Positions 9,901-19,709 of a DNA stretch of 35,611 nt are shown in pieces. The stretch is from Mesotaenium endlicherianum (Eukaryota; Streptophyta; Zygnematophyceae; Zygnematales; Mesotaeniaceae): assembly GCA_009602735.1 (NCBI GenBank), contig WELA01011762.1, positions 180,084 to 215,694 on the forward strand, written 5' to 3'. The first letter of the stretch is position 1. Each line of letters starts with the position of its first letter. A program made the translations under genes and the position numbers. The notes below the pieces were generated by a model. That model was not told the origin of the DNA. It was given only the letters and a program-made list of their open reading frames with translations, and did no database searches.

Positions 9901-12900
9901 TTCTTCCGCTTCTGGCTCGGCTTCGGCATCGGCGGCGACTATCCGCTGTCCGCCACCATCATGTCGGAGTACGCCAACAAGAAGACACGTGGCGCCTTCA
10001 TCGCCGCCGTCTTCGCCATGCAGGTGGATGCGCGTGCCCGCCTGTAGTGCCTCCCTCTCTTCTCCCCCTTTCCCCCGTCCCTTCGCCCCCTCTCCCCCCC
10101 TCCCCCCTCTAGCTCTCCCCTGTCTCTGCCTCCGCGTACCCCTGCCTGTGTGGGTGCGTACGCATGCGTGGATGCGTGCATTGGTGCATGCCCGTGTGCG
10201 TTTGTGTGTGTGGGTGCGAGCGTGTGCCTGCGCGCGTGCAAATGTGTTTCGTGTGCCTAGTCTGCAAGGCAAGCGAGTGAGCGTGCGGCTGGATTGGCTA
10301 GCGGCGATAAGGGACTGCCAGAGCTTCTACAACGAGCACGCATGCATGAATGCATGCATGCATGCATGCACCCGAAGGAGCATGCACTTGCACATGCACG
10401 CACCGCAGACATTGCAGAAGTCAACCTAATTGGTGGTCCTGCCATGGATCCACCGTCTGAGGGTTGTCACCGGAAGAGTCTGCCGGCTGTGTCAGCCCCG
10501 CACACACAGAGAGTGTCGAGCTTAGGCCGTTGCTTGCCAGCTGGCAGCTGATGGCTGGCGACAGGCCCTTCGCAAGCGCAAGTCTCGATCGGGCCGGAAA
10601 GAGCACCGAAAGAAACACAGACTGAGTCTCGGGAGACGATCTGGAGCGCTGTCTTGAGAGAGCTGCGTGCGCAGTTGCTTCGACTTGCCAGTCAATGAGT
10701 GTAGCCAAGGACGCCAAGCACGCCTGCCAGCGTGCGCCGCCTCTGCAGCTAGCACACTAGGCGGCACTGAGGCAATGAGTGTTGCCTATACCTATGCATA
10801 TATACATATATATTCATATATTTAGGTAGCCGAGAGTTCCAACGGTTCCAGCCGCGATGGGGAAAGCATGGTTCAGGCTTTGCGGCAGGCCAAGTGTTGC
10901 TCCTCCCGCCCGATCCCCCCCCCCCCTCCTTTTTCATTGTGAGTGGGGCGAGTTGTGGGTGAGAGCGCTGCCTTGAGAGGAGTTTCTGCGTCGGCTCAGT
11001 CCTTAGAGCTCCTCTGCGCCCAAGTGGCAGGACAGGTGTCGCAGAGGAGAGGGCGGAAGCTTGCGCAAGCCGCCTGTGACCTGTCCCGTCGGAATTTGCG
11101 TGGCCACTGCCAACGTGCACCTGTGACCTGTCAGCACGCACCCGAACCAGGAAGTGACACGTCTGCCTAGATCGTCTACCTGGACGTCCACTTGGATGTC
11201 TACCTGGACGTCCACGTGGACAGATGCCCACCTGAACCCGCACCTAGACCTGCGCTTTTGGAGCGTAAGCGCTCCATGTGAACGGAGGTCGGTACATGGA
11301 CCTGGCCTTGAGCTGGCGCACGCGCGCACGCCAGTGTGTGAACACATACCTGATTGCGACTGCAAAGCGCAAACCTGTGGACCAGCATGCTGCGTTCCAT
11401 TGCCGAGCGCGGACCTGGACCAGACCTGGACCGAACCAGACCCGGACCAGACCCGCACCTGCGCCTACCACTGCACCTGATATTGCACCTAAGAATTAAA
11501 ACCTGAACGCGTCAGGGAAACTTTGAAAAACAAAAGCTCGGACCCAGCCCGGACCCGGACCCGGACCCGGACCTCGACCCATACCTGTAGGAACCTGAGC
11601 CTAGAGGACCCCAAGCCTACAGGCACCTACACCTAAAGGAGCCCAGGCAAAAGCAGGGGCCTGGACTCCAGGCTGGATAGGAACGCAAAAGTCTGGTGCT
11701 GGTGAGAGGAAGGAGCAGGCCGTGGGCCTCCAACTCTAAGCAGAACTTAGCCCCGGCTCTGGCCCTGGCCCGAGCCGGAACCCATGCCCGAGCCGGAGCC
11801 TGACCTGCAATGCGCGTGTGAGGGGTGGACGGGGGCAGGGCGTGGGCATCCTGACGGCGGCGGCGGTGGCCATCGCGGTGTCGGGCATCTTCAAGGCGGC
11901 GTTTGAGCGACCGGCGTTCCGCGACGACCCCGTGCGCTCCACGCCGCCCGAGGCCGACTTTGTGTGGCGCATCATCCTCATGCTGGGCGCGCTGCCCGCG
12001 CTGCTCACCTTTTACTGGCGCATGCAGATGCCTGAGACCGCACGCTACACGGCGCTCGTGCAGAAGAACGCCGAGCGCGCCGCCGCCGACATGGGCAAGG
12101 TGAGTGTGTATGTGTGTGACAGTTGGCTGCCAAGCGGAACAAACGTCGCGTGGTGTGCGTGCGCTTCTCTGCGAATTCACTCTGTGTGCTGCTGCGTGCG
12201 GAGATGGACTAGGACTTCAAAGAGATGCAGCTCGTTTGCCAGCCGGCAGAGGGGCAACACACGTGGCGCGTGGCGTGTGCTCTTTTGCGGGTTTTTTTTG
12301 TTTGTGTGAGTGTGCTGCTTTTTGCTGCTGCAGAGGCCCACGGGTGCTGCACCAAGCGTTGCTGGCACATGCTCTCCAAATTATTTTCTTGCTTTGGACG
12401 CTGCTGCGCTGCTGCGGAGGAGGGCACAGGTTCTGCACCAAGCGTGGAACATGCTCCCTTAGTTATATTTTAATTAATTCTGAGTGCTGCTGCGCTGCTG
12501 CGGAGGCCACGGGTGCTGCACCAAGCGTGGCACTTGCTCCCCTAATTATGAAATCTGAGTGCTGTCGCGCTGCTGCGGAGGACACAGGTTCTGCACCAAG
12601 ACTTCACTGAGGCGGACGCCGTGCCCACGGGGGGGCCGCCGCAGCCGGAGTATGGGCTGTTCAGCGGCGAGTTTGCGCGGCGCCACGGGCTGCAGCTGCT
12701 GGGGACCACCTCCACGTGGTTCCTGCTCGACATCGCCTTCTACTCGCAGAACCTCTTCCAGAAGGACGTGTTCACGGCCGTCGGGTGGCTCCCCGCGGCG
12801 TCGCGCATGAGCGCCATCGACGAAGTGTACCGGATCGCGCGCGCGCAGGCGCTCATCGCGCTCGTCTCGACGGTGCCCGGCTACTGGGTGACGGTGGCCA

Positions 12901-13511
12901 CGATCGACTGGCTGGGCCGCAAGACGATCCAGCTGCAGGGCTTCTTCTTCATGACGCTCTTCATGGCCATCCTCGCAGGCAACTACCCGGGCTTCCGCGG
13001 GGAGAAGTGCGCCGACGACCCCTCCAAGTTCTGCGGCGGCAACCACCTGGCGTTCGTTGCCATGTACGGGCTCACCTTCTTCTTCGCCAACTTCGGGCCC
13101 AACGCAACGACGTTTGTCATCCCCGCGGAGCTCTTCCCCGCGCGCCTCCGCACGACGTGCCACGGGATCTCCGCCGCCGCAGGCAAGGCCGGCGCCATCG
13201 TCGGTGCGTTTGGCTTCCTCTACGCCTCGCAGTCGACGGACAAGGGGAGCGTAGACCACGGGTATCCCACGGGCATCGGGCTGCAGAGCTCGCTCGCGGT
13301 GCTGGCGGTGACCAACGGGCTCGGGCTCTTCTTCACGCTTCTGGTGCCGGAGACCAACGGGAAGTCGCTCGAGGAGCTCTCGGGCGAGTTCGAGGTCTCG
13401 CCTCACGAAGGAGATGTGCGGCAAGAGGAGCACGATGGGATCAAGGACATGGATGACCTGCAGGTCCGAGAGAGGCCGAATGGCCATGGCTCTGAGAAGC
13501 TGGAGGTCTAG
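6983..13511 (+). CDS. PHT1: PHT1-family inorganic phosphate:H+ symporter, 5 exons, 564 aa
   Basis: A high-affinity phosphate importer of the Major Facilitator Superfamily, expected at the plasma membrane, driving Pi uptake with protons. Exons: 6983-7098, 7902-8034, 9763-10023, 11839-12099, 12588-13511. Phases agree (116+133 nt = 83 codons, then 87, 87 and 307 codons plus stop), and all introns are GT-AG. Residues 30-38 (FFTDAYDLF) are the conserved first-helix Asp motif. Residues 87-100 are the MFS loop 2-3 motif ([14 protein letters not shown]). Residues 140-153 ([14 protein letters not shown]) are the PHT1 signature. By analogy with the Piriformospora PiPT structure, Y143, Q170, W301, D305, Y309 and N429 correspond to its phosphate-binding residues; all are present. 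The ATG at 6983 follows a favourable accATG context, and [12 protein letters not shown] aligns with PHT1 N-termini. The length is slightly above the usual 520-550. No frame defects were seen, so it looks intact. Exon 5 starts VLHQDF, continuing the family's D-x-x-KVL pattern. Confidence 0.93.
7099..7901 (+). other. PHT1 intron 1 (phase 2), pyrimidine-rich 3' half
   Basis: Donor gtaagt, acceptor tgcgcag; it splits the Cys39 codon. The right half is C/T-rich and contains an imperfect 48-bp direct duplication: 7641-7690 and 7825-7871 share cgttcctgca, cagctctc and gcaccc. GCATATAC at 7597-7604 fits the P1BS consensus, with weak significance. Long open frames here translate C/T runs and are not genes. 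Confidence 0.85.
8668..8843 (+). repeat. 16-bp minisatellite, 11 copies, in PHT1 intron 2
   Basis: The consensus is gtagggcgtaccgcct. Units start every 16 bp from 8668 (8668, 8684, 8700, 8716 ... 8828). The central units differ by one or two bases; the first two and the last are more diverged. Confidence 0.9.
9601..9738 (+). repeat. Long polypyrimidine tract in PHT1 intron 2
   Basis: About 140 bases are almost entirely C and T, built on tccc and ctct repeats with mirror symmetry. Such tracts can form intramolecular triplex DNA. It ends just before the branch-point/acceptor region of exon 3. Confidence 0.8.
10338..10370 (+). repeat. (TGCA)n microsatellite in PHT1 intron 3
   Basis: An alternating tgca/catg run of about 33 bp, self-complementary and purine-pyrimidine alternating, lies next to a GTGCG-rich stretch at 10140-10255. 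Confidence 0.8.
11174..11221 (+). repeat. 12-bp tandem repeat, 4 units, in PHT1 intron 3
   Basis: Two 24-bp halves (gtctacctggacgtccactt... and gtctacctggacgtccacgt...), each made of two related 12-bp units of the type gtcNacNtggac. Confidence 0.8.
11410..11580 (+). repeat. GGACCC/GACCTG-type repeats in PHT1 intron 3
   Basis: Positions 11410-11463 repeat gacctggacc and gacccggacc variants. Positions 11551-11574 are four perfect ggaccc hexamers. The two blocks share the same core and are separated by about 75 bp of non-repeat sequence. Confidence 0.75.
12100..12587 (+). other. PHT1 intron 4 (phase 0)
   Basis: Donor gtgagt is strong. Acceptor ggacacag at 12580-12587 gives an in-phase exon 5 beginning VLHQDF, which continues the conserved K-V-L of PHT1 proteins. 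The second half of the intron is made of tandem copies of the acceptor region (12305-12600). Confidence 0.85.
12305..12600 (+). repeat. Tandem repeat of the exon 5 splice-acceptor region, about 3.6 copies
   Basis: Units of about 75-90 bp begin near 12305, 12397, 12481 and 12556. Each contains gctgctgcgg-agg followed by a cac[ag]ggt[gt]ctgcaccaag core. The last unit runs through the true acceptor into exon 5. The unit at 12397 keeps a complete acceptor copy (AG at 12428-12429), whereas units 1 and 3 have cacggg in place of cacagg. Confidence 0.85.
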
Positions 13512-14144
13512 GCCGCAGGTGGCACATGTGCCTGAGCGTGGCGGAGGAGCTGAAGTTGTTTGTTTGGGGTACTAAGGGGGAGGAAGAGGGGCGTGTCATA
13601 CGCAGTGGTGGGTGAAGGCCCAAGGATAGGCGAGATTTTTGTTCTCGTAGGGTGGTTCTGATAGCATTCTTGTATATATGATGTAGTGTTAAAAAGTAAG
13701 TGCCGGTATCATAGATAGTTTGAAAGTCAAGATGCTGCCACAGAAGCCGTTCTTGGAGCTATTGCTCTTGCTTTTGGTTTATTGCTGTTGAGAGCAAATC
13801 ATATTGCAACTCTAACGGCAGGTAAATTGAAGCCAAGCACTAGAAATCAAAGGCCTAGCATTCGATTGTGGTTCCGAAGCAGCATAAAGATTAACCTTCA
13901 TACAATAAAGAAATTGGGCAGGCTCTAAACTTTCATGTAGGCCATCCTATGTTGATCAATAAGTTATGGCGTGGCAAGAGCCATGTGAACCTTGAGAACA
14001 AAATTTTTTCAGGCTTTGAAATGTTGAAAAAAAAGTCATCCACAGTATGCAAATATGTGGATGGCAAGAATTCTTAATTTAATTGAAAAGAAAGCAAGGC
14101 CCATACAATGGTCATAAGCATGCATGCACTCTGAAAATGGTGCA

Positions 14145-14159
14145 CCCGCGCGGCGCGGG
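14145..14159. repeat. GC-rich palindrome in AT-rich DNA
   Basis: cccgcgcggcgcggg is a 7-bp perfect inverted repeat around a single central base. It stands out sharply from its AT-rich surroundings. Confidence 0.6.
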
Positions 14160-17100
14160 CAGTTGTCAGCGACTTACTAGTAAACGGCTAGGGAGTGCGC
14201 TTGAAAACCCCCGAAAAGAAAAGGTTGCAAAATTCGGGTGCAATCATAAAATTTAGTTTGAGTTTGGTTTGACACGTTTACTTGAACAAACAATTACTCA
14301 ATGTGCATCTTGTCCAAGTATGTGTTGTCGCACATGATTGTCGACGCCCAAACTGCAAATAAGATGTTGACCAATCAGATGACTGCATTTCACCAAGATG
14401 GATAGTCAAAACAAATAGTAAAATGTGTGAATGGGTCCGTTGACTTTGAGTGACACTTCAGCCTTCTTAACAACCAATCTCTTTGACTTTGGGAAAATTT
14501 GTGGAAGCAATTCGTTGATGAAAATGTATCTCGGCGTTTAATTTCAGAAATTCATTCATGATAGGAGATCAAGAAAATGTCGAGGCTGGAATCAAGGCTG
14601 GGATCAAGAATACCGCCCAAGGGTAACAATCATGAACTCCGCTTTTAGCGCGAGTTTCAAGGATTAATAATCCAATCAAGTTTTTATGCACACGCATCAA
14701 AACCAGGCCCCTCGATTGGACAACATCTGTGGATTTCAAAGACACTACGGAATTCAAAGAACATCCAAAAAATTGTGGAAGATTTTTGAATCGCAAGATA
14801 ACATCCCGTTATAAGATAAATAGGGAATTTGTAGAACTGAAGGATTTAAGCACCATCCGCTCACAACCGGAAGGATTTTAAAAGACATTTTTATTTGCTT
14901 GAATTGGCCTGTTAGCAAGAAAATAGCAAATAACATCAAAAAATTCTCAAACCGAGGGGTCCAATTAAGACCTTCATCAAAAATAAGAACGTAGTTTAAC
15001 CGTGACTCATCTTACCCGCTGAACGGATGGCCGACCATCTCAAACCTCGGTTGACTTTTTGAAAAGCAAAGGATGGACCATGTCATTGAGCTTCTTTGGA
15101 ACTCTCTCCCAATTTGAATTTGTGGGTTGAAAAATCGTAGTATCAAATGAAAATTTGGAAAAAATAGAAATTGGAATTTAAAAGTCAATTTTGAAATGAA
15201 CGGCGTTTTCAAGACTTTTAAATTAATTTCACGTCCGATCGTAAAAAGATTTTACCCTAAGTCGAAAATTTGAGTCGATGGTCGTTCAAATTCTTGTTTG
15301 CAATTGATCCAAATATTTTACGTATGAATAAGATTATGCTTCAACAGTGATAACCTCAATAACAAAGAAAATCTACTGTCAAAAGAATCAAAGTGAAGTC
15401 CGTCTCTTCTACTCGACCAAAGAACAACTTAGATCTTTTTCAAATTGTGCCCAAGAAAGCTAGGAAGAAAATGAACCAACGGCACTTGTTTATCAAGGTT
15501 GATGCTGCCCGCTCAGACCAGGCCCGATGGGGTTGTTTAGTTCATTCTAACGTTAGGTGGTGCACATCTCAATTTTGGACAAAGTTTTATTGGATAGTTC
15601 AATGCCGACCGATTGGAGTCGATATTGAATAGTCATTGATTTCATTTCAAGCGATGTGAGTTTCTTGTAATCCTCAAGATATACATAGTAATTACTATTG
15701 TTGTAAACACCTCGCTCCTAGAAGCAGGGATGACGAGTTTCATCAAATTTGTTGATTGGGTTGTTTGTCAATGTCCAACAAATGAAAGATAGATAATTTA
15801 GGCTACTCCGATTGCGTCTTTCTCCCTCTCTCTGACGCATAATCATTAGGTTGCTTTTATTTGTCCTACAAAAGTAAGTTTTGCATGATGTTAAGTGACA
15901 TTCATACAACTTAGCTTTTGCGTGAGTCTTGTGAAAAGCATGTGCATGTGCGTCACCTCCGTAGAGGTCTGCTGAACAGGACCATGTGGCTCTGACTGAT
16001 AACACATGTGAAAAATAAACTTACACCAACAAATACATAGGGATGTCGCATAGATCTCAAATGAGAAATATGTAACAATTACCATGTCTATCGATACATA
16101 ACTTAATGATTTTGATATACTAAAGTCGGGTAAACAATAGTGTTAAGATAACATACAATTTGAATGTTGACAATTAGGGTAACGAGTGAACCCATAAAAT
16201 GTACGCAATATTAATGGGTAATGAGGGAAGGTGCAAGCAAGAAAGAGCAAGAAAGAGCAACGAGTTTGAGTGGTCAAAAAGCACTTGTTGGATGCCGTTC
16301 CGCAAATCAAATGTGGACTACTTTGATAAAGCATGCCGTCAAAATTTAAAGGTATATAGTGAGTTGTGTAAATAAATCAAGTTGATTAGCACTTCATTGT
16401 TCTTTTACCATGCAATTGCTTCGGCACCTTTAGAGATGTGCCAGCAATAAGTTTGTTATTGAGAATGTAACTTGTAACGAGTCTTGATTTTTTTTTCCAA
16501 TAGCGGAGTTTTTTGCTTGACAATGGAGGTTCAAATCTGTATTTGCTTTACTGAACATAAATGAATTTTAGGTATGTACAATATAATTGTCCACATATTA
16601 GGTAAAACCTTATACGTCGTAATAAATTGCCGATCATCCAAGTGATTTTTTATAATCATAAAGATTGTCGATTTGAGAAGATTTGTTGACATTAATAGGG
16701 GGCCGGCAAGGGAAGACTTCAATTCAATTTTGTATACAAATAAAAAAAAAATTACCCTTTTTGGATGCTTTGACCGACGATTTCATCCAGTAATCCTAGC
16801 TTCTAACATTCAATCCGAATTAGGATTTGCGTTGGGATTTCCATATGGGGTTGATTTGAATGCTCACCCATTAGGGCTTGGTTGAGTTGAGGCAATATTC
16901 CACGTCCAAATGATCAATCAATTTTTGTCGTTTCTCCGTTTGCACATTTTCAAGGTGTGACTAAGTCTCTCAATAGTATATTTAAAGATCGACAAATCTG
17001 ACACATGTGAAAAAGCACATTTTGCATCTTATAGTTGCTGACTAAGCTAGACTAGTGTCTTGAGGTCTGAATGGGCTATTGCCTATGTCAAAAGGTATTG

Positions 17101-17959
17101 CCAATCAATTGGAAGAGGTACAGATGTGAAAGGAAGGACGTGCTAACAAAAGTAGTATAATTGGTAGTGCTATCCTAGTTTGACGATTTGAAGCTCTTCA
17201 AGTGGCTTGAATTTCAATGATTGTATGTCCTTAGGCCTGTCCCTCTCTTCACTTCCTTTGTGCCTCTCAAATTATGGAACATGATTGCCCAATTTTTGAA
17301 TAAGTGTAAAGAAGCAATTTGTTGTCACAATTTGTCTTAATTTTAGCTGAAAAATCTTATAACGGGAGGAACTTAGCCAATCTATTTAGTGCCCATGCTT
17401 AAAGTTACTTGAGAGTGGCTCTAAGTTTTTTTAGAAAGTTAAAGAACAAGTGGAAGCAACTTGAAGTAACCCCCCCTCACCTTTGCTTTCGATTCCCTTG
17501 TGTGACCAAGTCCGGGTGGAGATTTGGGACTGGTCCAGAATTGGTGCGGAATTGGCTCGAGACCTATTTGGAACAAGTTCGGAAAAAATGAATCTTCGTA
17601 TTGCCAAACTCAAAGTAAGCAACATGTAACGGCCTCAATCTGAGTTGATCTGAGAGAGCCACTTTGGTGAAGGCATCTCTACCAATGATCTTCAACCGAG
17701 CACTTCAGGCTTTCCAAGCAGATCTCTTTTTGCCACGTAAAAGACACGGATTTCACCATGTGTAACTGCTGAGCAACCAGAGCTGAGCAGAGCAATTCCA
17801 AAGTAAGCCCCTTGCAATGTTCAACCCTAATTCAGCCCTCTTCTTTACAAGACAGATCGTACAAACCATATCCTACAAGTTTAATGCTCTTTTAAGATGT
17901 AGATTTTATTGAAAATAAATTCAAAGTTGAATACTTCATTTGAAAAGAATGAAAATTAA

Positions 17960-17979
17960 GCGGGTACATATGCACCCGC
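17960..17979. repeat. 20-bp near-perfect palindrome
   Basis: gcgggtacatatgcacccgc pairs with itself except for one mismatched pair. It lies 265 bp before the Gag-like frame. Confidence 0.6.
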
Positions 17980-18061
17980 CTACACATCGATATTGTATTC
18001 TTGCAATCTCGAGAATAAAGAGTGCAGCCATAGCTGCCCTAATTTCTTTACTACTTAAGAG

Positions 18062-18113
18062 ATGCACTCTGCCGCACTTAGCACGCAGTGACAAAGTGAC
18101 AAGCAGAGTGCAT
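18062..18113. repeat. Perfect 11-bp inverted repeat, 30-bp loop
   Basis: atgcactctgc (18062-18072) and gcagagtgcat (18103-18113) are exact reverse complements. It lies about 110 bp before the Gag-like frame and may be part of the untranslated leader of that element. Confidence 0.6.
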
Positions 18114-18224
18114 ATACTAACGAGAGTCGCCAAAGTTCTTGTCATCAGCAGTTAAATTCCCTGCTGTTTTTCATGTCCAGCCTCATGGCTGATATTCAAG
18201 CTTCTGCAGCATAACTTTTAGACA

Positions 18225-19093
18225 ATGACTCCTTCTGCTGACGCTTTGAATCTTGAGCAGCGACAGCAAGAGGAAGCCAGACGTCTAGCTTTGAAGAATA
18301 AGAGGTCTGCAGAAACTACTGGTTCGCGTGATATTAGCAATATCTCAGACGAGGCCTTGGCTGCCCTCGCTGAGAGAGCCAGGTCCGCAATTGAGCGTGA
18401 CTTGGAGCAGATAGAGCAGCAAATGAGGCATCTTCCTGTAAGTCTCCTCAAATAGCAAGTCAAATAGAACAGCTGTAGCAGTTCATGTTGACTGTGATGC
18501 AAAATGCAACACAAGAAAAGAAGAAGAAGGCGGAGAGCGACGTCATCACCAGAGAATTGAAGCATCTCAAGCAGGCTATGAGTACCTTGTCAAAAGGGAA
18601 CAACGTGCAGATGAAGAATTGCAAAGAGTTAATGGACATCTTCTACGGCCTGAAGACCGCCATCGAAGATGAAGACCAAGCAACAGCAGATAAACTCATT
18701 GATGAAGGTATTCTCGGTGTTGCTTATCGTGAGAGTCAGATTTTGATTGCTCACAACCACGGTTGGCCTATTGTTAATGAAGTTTTGAAGGAGCATGCAG
18801 ATAAGGAGAGAATGTGCGAGTCAATCCTATAAAGAAGGTGTCAGTTGAAGATTGACAAGGCTAAGAAAGTGACCGAGAAGGCACCTGAAGCTAAGAGTGT
18901 GAAAGCTCAGCAAGCCAAGAAAGGCCAGAATTCCACCTATACCAAGCCCACTTGCTTCCTATGTGGAGTGGACGGTCATATCTCTACGTACTGTTCAAAT
19001 AAGCTAGCTTTGATACAGCAGCAGTCTCAGTCTCAACAGAAGTCACAATCTCTGCCTACAGCAAGAGTCACTAATTTTCAGTCACAGTCTTAG
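18225..19093 (+). pseudogene. Gag-like ORF with CCHC knuckle, possibly of a DIRS-like retroelement (broken)
   Basis: Three frame segments form one decayed protein of about 280 residues. Segment 1 (18225-18455) is a charged, probably coiled-coil region rich in Glu, Arg and Ala. Segment 2 (18485-18832, a different frame) is helical and contains RESQILIAHNHGWPIVNEV, which resembles the 'LI..AD...GW..V.EY' block of DIRS-type Gag proteins. After an in-frame stop at 18830-18832 the same frame continues as a Lys-rich region and a zinc knuckle, CFLCGVDGHISTYC (CX2CX4HX4C), typical of retroelement nucleocapsids, then a Gln/Ser-rich tail. Breaks: a frameshift between about 18430 and 18485, and the stop. 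Assignment to a retroelement Gag is fairly safe; assignment to DIRS is by resemblance recalled from the family and less sure. No RT follows it directly. Confidence 0.55.
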
Positions 19094-19704
19094 CAAGATG
19101 TAGTAGCAGATGAACAAAAAATATAAGGAGAAGCAGAAGTCCTGCAATCCAGATGGACAAATCTTGTGCCGCTTATGAGCATATATAATGGCTGTCAAGC
19201 CTGAAATTGTTGGCTGAGTAATAAAGTTGAAAAGCAAAATTCTGGAAAGAAATTTTCCAACCATGGAGATTCCCTAATAAATAAATTATCTTATTTTTTG
19301 CCTGAAGTCATTATTGCTTTTTGATTCATTGGAGTGGCTTAGCATCGCATCTCTTATTAAATCTGCTATGGCTATCATCATCTTTGACATTACCACTTGA
19401 ATCTATGTCTATAAGCTAGCACAATGCTATGGCTGTGAGTGTCCTGAAGAAGAGTTATTGCATAATTAACAATAAGAAATCAAGAAAGATTACGCAAGAA
19501 TTGCTATATATCTTTAAGGAGGAAAGATGGGATGAGAAAAGTGTATAAGTACACTTGCATGCAGAGGAAAACAGCACAAGTGCTAATGAGGTGAGGACAA
19601 AGCTCCCTCCTGCTTATCTGGGCATGGGAGGAGAGCTTGTAGCAAGAATAGCAAGGCAGGTGATTTCCATAAAACTTGCTTTTGGAACAGTTACTGGCAC
19701 ATAC
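19094..19704. other. Noncoding stretch after the Gag-like frame
   Basis: AT-rich, with aataaag near 19220 as a possible polyadenylation signal. The open frame 19555-19770 reads into the solo LTR and has no protein pattern. No RT or recombinase motif was seen. Confidence 0.4.
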
Positions 19705-19709
19705 ACCAA

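Larger units (their letters stand above)
10024..11838 (+). other. PHT1 intron 3 (phase 0), rich in simple repeats
   Basis: Donor gtggat (weak, in phase after Q170), acceptor gggggcag. In order it holds a C/T tract (10047-10125), a GT-rich stretch (about 10140-10255), a (tgca)n run (10338-10370), a TA-rich patch near 10790-10830, a 12-bp repeat at 11174-11221 and ggaccc-type repeats between about 11410 and 11580. No exon-like reading frame with transporter similarity is present. Confidence 0.85.
13512..18224. other. PHT1 3' flank and AT-rich intergenic DNA; no gene recognised
   Basis: The first 150-200 bp after the stop are presumably 3' UTR; no clear AATAAA was seen. From about 13700 the DNA is AT-rich with only short, patternless frames. 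Small palindromes stand out at 14145-14159, 17960-17979 and 18062-18113. No LTR or transposon protein was recognised here. Confidence 0.5.

Noticed and set aside
9574..10272. 232-codon Arg/Gly-rich minus-strand frame
   Set aside because: Antisense of the polypyrimidine tract and exon 3 of PHT1.
12546..13487. A 313-codon open frame on the minus strand opposite PHT1 exon 5
   Set aside because: It mirrors a GC-rich exon whose + strand frame has unmistakable PHT1 motifs; the minus product is Arg/Glu/His-rich with no pattern.
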